From contig OZ018321.1 in the NCBI GenBank assembly GCA_963969495.1, forward strand, positions 107,895,212 to 107,959,211: a DNA stretch of 64,000 bases, read 5' to 3'. Made by a program: the position numbers and the translations under genes. Positions 58,018 to 64,000 of this stretch are shown here, one piece after another. This DNA comes from Ceratothoa steindachneri (lineage: Eukaryota; Arthropoda; Malacostraca; Isopoda; Cymothoidae). How positions within the stretch are numbered: the first letter of the stretch is position 1; every line of letters begins with the position of its first letter. The notes below the pieces were generated by a model. That model searched no databases. It had not been told where the DNA came from and worked only from the letters and a program-made list of their open reading frames with translations.

Positions 58018-61000
58018 GTAGGGCATATTACTTCAATGGAATTGCCGTGGACTCCGGGCCAACTGGGAGGAGCTGCGGAGGCTCGTCTCGTCCCGTTCCC
58101 CGTTAGCTATCTTTTGCAGGAGACCATGCTAGGCGCGTGCCCCCTGCTCGCCCTCTCGAGGTATAAGGGTCTTGCGACCCCACCACCGCGGGATGGCCCG
58201 GCTGGGGGATGCGCGGTTTACACCCGGCATGATGTCTCCGTTCTTCCTTTCTCTTTAGATGCCTCTTTTCAGGCAGTGGCTGTGCAGCTGCACCTGGATA
58301 TGAGGTATAATATCATTTCTGCGTACATTCCACCGTCAGCTGAATTCGACGCGGAGGACTTCCGCCGCGTCGTGGCACGGTTGCCGAGGCCCTTTCTCTT
58401 GCTTGAAGATCTGAAAGGCAGGCATCCTCTCTGGGGAGATTACTTAATAAATCCCAGTGGACAAGTCCTTGCCGATCTGATCGAAGAACTTGAGATGGGT
58501 GTCCTAAACGTGGATGAGTTTACGCATCACTGTCCGAGAACCGCTTCATTTCTTGCCTTCATCTATCTTTGTGCTCTTCGGATGCACAGCCTGATTTTAA
58601 TTGGGGGGTGGTCGATAAGCTCCATGGGAGTGATCACTTTCCCATTCAAATATCATTTTCAGGGCAACTGCCGCCTGAGAGCCCACCTCGGTGGTGCTTG
58701 GCGCGGGCGCGGTGGCCTGCATTTCAGGAAATGACTGAATTCTCTATCTCAGTCGAGGAGTTTAGGTCGGTAGATGAGGCCGTTGACTTCTTCTCCTGCA
58801 ACCTCATCGCCGTGGGCCTGACTACTATTCCTAGGACGTCTGGCCGTTTTGCACGGCGACCACTCCCATGGTGGTTGGCCGAGCGTGAGACGGCCCTCAA
58901 ACAGAAGCGTTATGCCTACATGCGCTTTAAGCGCTGCCCGAACGATTTCACTGTCGCTGAATTTCGTCGGGCTAGGGCTAGGTTCCGGTATATTTCGAAG
59001 CACGCCCGCTGCTCTTCTTGGCGGGCATACGTGTCTTCACTTAACGGGAAGACCCCTTTAGCAGAGGTGTGGAAACGAGTCAAAAGGATTCGGGGCAAGT
59101 TCTCGCAGGACCACCCTCTCGTTCTCCAGGAGAATGGGACCTCAATCTTGGACCCTGCGTCCGTGGCGGAATCCTCAGCGACCGCTTTTTCCGCATTCTC
59201 TAGCCGTGATGCTGCTCCGCCAGCATTGAATGCACGTCGTGATGTCGCGGAAGGCCGCCGGCTGGACTTTACCTCCAGAGGCGGAGAACCCTTCAACGAC
59301 AAGTTTACTGTAAGCGAGTTGCGTTCTGCTCTCGCTTCGTGCGCGGACACCGCCCATGGTCTGGACGATGTCCCGTACGCTATGCTTCGACACCTGGGTG
59401 AGTGAGGCATGGCCTTTCTGTTAGATTTGTTCAACAGGATCTGGGTTGAGGGTCTTCTCCCAGACTCCTTGCAAATCGCTACTGTGCTCGCCTTTCGCAA
59501 ACCGGGGAGAGATCACTCTACTCCGACCGGTTTCCGCCCAATCTCTCTAACCTCTTGCGTGTGCAAGTTGATGGAGAAATTGGTAAATGTTAAATTAGCC
59601 TTTTTCCTGGACAGCGAAGGCCATCTGTCTTCTGCCCAGTGCGGCTTCCGCAAGTTCCACTCCACGTCGGACGCTCTGCTCCGACTGGAAAATGCCGTCT
59701 GCGAGGCTTTCCTTCGTAGACAGCACTACGCCACGGTCTTTTTCGATCTGGAGAAGGCTTATGATACCCCATGGCGATACGGTATCATGGAGACTCTCCA
59801 CACGATGGGGGCGAGGGGATTCCTCCCAATGTTTATATCTGAATTTTTGCGAGATCGTCGATTCCGCCTACGGGTGGGGGGAGCCCTCTCTGGCCCAAAG
59901 GAGAATCAACGGCATCACTTCGGTGCTTCCGGAAAATGTTCTCGCTACGCTCTACGTGGACGATCTTTCGATCTCTTTTGGCGGGGCCCAGATGGCAACT
60001 CTGGCGCGTCGACTCCAACAGGCATTGAACCGCATCTCTCGCTATTGCGAAGCGCACAAGTTTCGGTTTTCTTTGGTAAAGACTAAGGTGGTGCACTTCT
60101 GCCGCCATCCTCGGCTCCACCCTGACCCAGATTTGTTTCTTAATGGGGTGCGCCTGGATGTGGTGGAATCGCACCGTTTCCTCGGTCTTGTATTCGACCG
60201 ACGCCTCGCCTGGGAGGCTCATATTCGCAGCCTTAGGGTCTATTGTACCCTCGCCATGGACATTCTCCGTTCTGTGACGTTCAGCGCTTGGGGCGCTGAT
60301 AGGGCTACTGCCCTACTTTTTTTATCGATCCTTTGTTCGTTCGAAGCTCGACTACGGATGCGAGTTTAATGCATCCGCAGCCGAGCGTTTATTGCGGAAG
60401 GTGGATTCGATCTACCACACCGGCCTTCGCATTGCGACCGGTGCCTTCCGCACCTTCCGCACCTTCCCTATTGAGAGTCTGTTGGTCGATGCTGGGGAGA
60501 TGCCACTCGCTCTGCGCCGCGTGCAGTGCATCACTCGCCTGTACGCGCGAGCCTGGCGCCTCCCCCAGTTACCAACATCTCTCACTGCATCCGCAGCTGA
60601 TCTCTATGGTGCCTATGCCGCCGAGAGACCCCAGTCATACCCTAAGCCCTCTGGGTTTAGGGCCAGGAAACCCCTTTAAGAGCTAGATATAGCTCTCGTG
60701 CCGGTGGTGCCCTTGGTTCTGCCCAGGACGCCACCCTGGAGGGTATTACATTTGGCTATTTGTCGCCACGCCTCTGCTCCCAAAGTTTGTACTGCGCCGG
60801 GAGTATTGCGTTCGACCTTTCTGGAGCATACCTCGTTTCACGCTGGAACCGTGCCAGTGTATATGGATGGCTCCAAGTCCCAAGAGGGGATCGGCTTCAA
60901 CACCGTATCCCCTCTGTTTGAAGTCAGCAGGGCTCTGCCAGGCGCTGCGCCTGTCTTCACGGCCGAGCTGGTGGCAATACCCTACTCGGTACGGGAGATT

Positions 61001-61657
61001 ACGCGACGTGCCCGGTTCGGAGACCGGATTGTGATCTATAGCGACTCACAAAGCGCCCTGAGTGCTCTCGGGGCATTGGAATCTCCTGGTTCGAGATATC
61101 CGTGACGCCACGGTTTTGGCGAGCGGGGTAGATGTCGAGATTATCTTCTGCTGGGTTCCTGGACATGTAGGAATTGCGGGGAATGAGAGCGCCGATGAGG
61201 GCGCCAAAGAGTCCGCGAGGACTCTGCGACCGGACCAGCGTTTCGCTCTTCCTCACACCGACTACATGGCAGGATTACGGGCAGCTCTTCAAACTGCTTG
61301 GCAAATAAGATGGGAGACGGTCGAAGGGAACTTAAATTTGCGTGCCATTGCGCCGCGACTGTTCCCATAGACCTATCCATAATGCCGCGACGGCTTCAGG
61401 TCGCTTTCTGTCGTCTCCGAATCGGACACACTCGTGTGACGCATCGCTATTTGATGGAGCGCTCGCCTGCGCCCTATTGCGACGACTGCGTCGTCCCCCA
61501 GACTGTTCGGCACATTCTTGTCGAATGTCCCAGTGGGGGTTATCTTCTCGCGCGTTACCTGTCCCGGTACCGGGATGGGCGGGGTCGCTACTGCCTGTCC
61601 CTTGTTCTCGGGTCGAGTGCGTGCACCATAACTGGTGGACTTGTTGACTTTGGGGTG
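58018..61657 (+). pseudogene. Family B ORF2, copy B5, multiple frameshifts and an RT deletion
   Basis: Endonuclease: a T is lost near 58112, the GDLN motif is EDLK (about 58405), a T is lost near 58552, and the GSDHFPI motif is intact (about 58628). A TGA at 59402-59404 replaces the Arg of LGERGMA. RT: FFDLEKAYDTPWRYG is present, but about 57 bp near 59904 is deleted, removing the QGSVLSVTLFAL motif; YVDDLSISFG remains (about 59955). Later frame changes occur near 60320 and 60680. RNase H: VYMDGSKSQEGIG (about 60860), FTAELVAI, IYSDSQSALSAL and WVPGHVGIAGNES. CCHC tail near 61480. Inactive. Confidence 0.9.
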
Positions 61658-61660
61658 TAG

Positions 61661-61920
61661 GCCGGCCTTCTCCCTTGTATTTAACTTGTTTTTTGTTATT
61701 GTTGTTTGTTTTTGTTTTTTTGTAGGTCGCAGGCTCCTGCGCTGGGGGGAGGGGGACCTCCCCCCGACGCCGGAGCTTACTTCCTGATTGTTAGCCCCTT
61801 TTTATTGTTGTTTCTGTTAAAATATTTTATTTTAAAGTAGCCTAGAACTGGGCTGTTTGTTTGCGGCGATTTATGCCCAAGTGGGCAGTCGCCAGATAGC
61901 CCCTTAAAAAAAAAAAAATT
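61661..61920 (+). other. Family B 3' UTR and hairpin, copy B5
   Basis: It contains the GC-rich CTCCTGCGCTGGGGGGAGG block, AGCCTAGAACTGGGCTG, and GCGATTTATGCCCAAGTGGG then CAGTCGCCAGATAGC before the A-tract. Confidence 0.85.
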
Positions 61921-61931
61921 GTGTGGACCGG

Positions 61932-62272
61932 ACAGCTTAGAAGAATTGGCTAAATAGCCTGTGTTTTTCATCACATTTTCACTTCATCTTTTACCATGAA
62001 TCACTTTTCATGTTTTTATGTGTTTATAAAAAAACAAAACAATAATATTACCGCCTGAACGGGGTCGATTCTAGCGAACGCGGTTATAAAACTTGGCAGC
62101 TCTTGGACGGATACGCCGATAGTCACTCTCGCGGGAGTAAGTGCCTGAAAGATGCAAGAAGTAAATAGACAGCCACAATTTTATGATATTTTATCCAGAT
62201 TTTTCATTATTATGCGTATTATTTGTTTCTATCTTTTCAGGATTTAATATCGTAATTATTAGCATTGGTAGA
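61932..62272. other. Intergenic
   Basis: No feature is recognised; it may include the untranslated end of the Tc1 relic that follows. Confidence 0.4.
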
Positions 62273-62600
62273 GATCAAAATGCCAAGAAAGTTTCAGATT
62301 TTCAAAGAGAACGGATTGTTGGTTAATCTGAAAAGGGCAGACTGTCCCAAAGACAGATTGCTAGGAATCTTGGAATACCTCTTTCTTCTATTAACAGAAT
62401 TATTATAGTTCAATCTAAAGAAAAGGTTAAAACAACACTGAAATCTGAACCTGGTTTTCCTGGGCCTCCTGAATGATTTCTTCCTGCCGTTCAAAGTATT
62501 TCCATTAAGAATAACAACTCTCCGTTAAAAGCCCCTGATGTGGCAGAATAAAGATTCCAAACCCTTACAAGAACAGCATTAAATTACACTCATTTAGATA
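62273..62600 (+). pseudogene. Tc1-like transposase N-terminal relic
   Basis: One frame (with TAA at about 62327, TGA at about 62474 and TAA at about 62549) reads KKVSDFQRERIVG, then SEKGRLSQRQIARNLGIPLS and SINRIIIVQSKEKVKTT, then PGFPGPPE and NNNSPLKAPDVAE. This is the paired helix-turn-helix DNA-binding half of a Tc1-type transposase. No DDE catalytic part follows. Terminal repeats were not found. Confidence 0.72.
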
Positions 62601-62652
62601 GTATGGACATGTAGACAGTAGGTAGATAGTATGGGCGTGTAGACAGTAGGTA
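62597..62652. repeat. 28-bp tandem duplication
   Basis: The GATAGTATGG...ACAGTAGGTA unit is at 62597-62624 and again at 62625-62652, differing at two positions (GACATG against GGCGTG). Confidence 0.95.
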
Positions 62653-63611
62653 ACTATGACTAATAATAAGAGGAACGTGTGGGCTACAGAAATGAGGGAC
62701 ATTCATTTGGAATTTTGGCACAGTGTTGTGGTATACGGCCGAGTATGTATGTACGTTTGTTCCGTACATGAATAACTCTGTTCCACTTTTCACTAAGAGT
62801 GCTTTACTTTTACTTTTGATTATTTAACCAGGAAGGATTCGTAATATTATATCTCCATTGCCATTTGCAGCGTTTCGAGGATTTAATTAAACAATTAGGG
62901 CAAAAAAATTATACTTTTAATTACATAAAAAATGAAATATTAAAACTTTAAATATAGTAAGGCTATAATAAGAGGATCTAAATAAAAATTAATACCACCA
63001 ATGAGTACTACGTGATGGTTGACGCAAAAATTCACTTTAATATGGAATGGTAACTAACGAACATGAATAAGTCTTGCATTCCTTATACCTTTAACTAAGA
63101 GAGAGTCTGGCGTTGGAGGACCTTGAACGAGAATCTCTTTGATGCGATGATTCGAGCCGTGAACCTGACTAGGAAAAACAGCTGACCGTCTTTCTGCTGC
63201 TTATCCCGAGGTAAGTGAGGAGCGTGTGGCGATGCTTCTTGACTTGAAGATATAAGCAAGGGAATTGGGTATGTACGGTTATTCCAATCCCCGGGTAACA
63301 CTTGCGGGCTTCTCGATGATGTGACATGACCAAGAGGTGAATCTTTTTTAGAGTGGAACTTCACATTGGTATTCCTCAAGGGTGAGGGATATCTCTGTTT
63401 TTATTCGGACAACTGAGATTGGGGGTTTCTTTGAACGAGATTGGTATGAGAGTGATTCTCGATACCGCTGGTCTACTCTTCGATGTGACCCCAGGAACAG
63501 ACTCGGGAAGGAAAATCCCGCTCGGTTCCACTTTTTCTTGATTCCCGGTTTGCCCCCGGGACTCGTCTTCTCCTGATTGCTACCTCGATTCTCCTTAATT
63601 TCTCCAGATTG

Positions 63612-63614
<3 letters not shown>
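62653..63614. other. Intergenic, no recognised gene
   Basis: A 94-codon minus-strand frame (63095-63379) and a 64-codon plus-strand frame (63382-63576) show no motif I recognise. Confidence 0.45.

Positions 63615-63692
<78 letters not shown>
63615..63692. repeat. (TA)39 microsatellite
   Basis: A 78-bp uninterrupted TA dinucleotide array. Confidence 0.98.
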
Positions 63693-63693
<1 letters not shown>

Positions 63694-64000
63694 GTCGATT
63701 ATCCTCTGAGGGTGGGGAGGGGAGATGAGGGCCAACCTCTAAGCCTCTTTCCTAGGGAAATTTTAAATGAACTTTTGGTTTATCACAAAACTTGTTGGTA
63801 GCTGAAAAAGGAGAATTATGGCGTTGAATAGATATTAATGCGCGTCGTGAATATTTATAAATAAGTATTGCTTCATCCTTTTAATCTCATCTTTGTTTCC
63901 CTTGAAGATTTCTCTTAATTAAAAAAGATAGTATTGATTTCTTTACAGGCCAATCATAGTTATATTAAATATTTCGTATGGTTTAATCACATTTATTCAT
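63693..64000. other. AT-rich intergenic to window end
   Basis: Nothing is recognised. Confidence 0.5.

Larger units (their letters stand above)
55061..61920 (+). mobile_element. Family B LINE, full-length but broken copy B5
   Basis: 5' end CCCCGTAAGGGGCGCGG at 55061, A-tract ending about 61918. An 11-bp duplication with one mismatch flanks it: GTGTGGAACGG at 55050-55060 and GTGTGGACCGG at 61921-61931. It is complete in layout but has many small lesions, so it is older than B4. Confidence 0.95.

Overview
This is a eukaryotic intergenic window built almost entirely from transposable elements. I find no host gene. The element mix points to an arthropod, and a decapod crustacean is my best guess: CR1 LINEs with an SGNH esterase ORF1, RNase H-bearing LINEs, Tigger, mariner/maT and Tc1 transposons, a Penelope relic, long pure (AT)n/(GA)n arrays, and a decayed copy of a WREP/DCYFC orphan family I associate with arthropod genomes. 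That assignment is inference; no marker gene is present.

Layout. 1-13150 is a nested stack: a CR1 element (A1) split by an RNase H LINE (family B, copy B1), which is itself split by a Tigger transposon (5700-8275) and followed directly by a second B fragment (B2). 13150-25203 is a second stack: CR1 copy A2, carrying a 76-bp antisense CR1 scrap, abuts a family C LINE (16192-25203), which is interrupted in ORF2 by CR1 copy A3 (19138-21018). 25.2-29.3 kb is AT-rich with a Penelope endonuclease relic and the antisense WREP-family pseudogene. 29326-31929 is B3, a 5'-truncated B copy with a 15-bp target-site duplication. 32-46 kb is AT-rich and repeat-poor except for microsatellites, a Ty3/gypsy protease scrap, a dead maT-like mariner, a 40/42-bp tandem array, B6 (a 3' scrap of B), a ~150-176-bp tandem repeat, and an internally deleted mariner. 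46043-52911 is B4, the youngest and most complete element, bounded by a perfect 13-bp duplication. A tRNA-like SINE candidate lies at 54.36 kb. 55061-61920 is B5, another full-length but broken B copy. 62.27 kb carries a Tc1 N-terminal relic.

How the parts work together. Family B encodes a gag-like ORF1 with CCHC knuckles, a conserved Pro/Ser/Lys-rich middle frame, and ORF2 with apurinic-type endonuclease, reverse transcriptase, RNase H and a C-terminal CCHC. CR1 encodes a Cys/His-rich plus SGNH ORF1 and an endonuclease-RT ORF2. Families B and C share 5'-end sequence and a 3'-terminal motif, so they are related lineages. All DNA transposons here are dead. B4 is the only copy that two one-base homopolymer changes would separate from an open ORF2.
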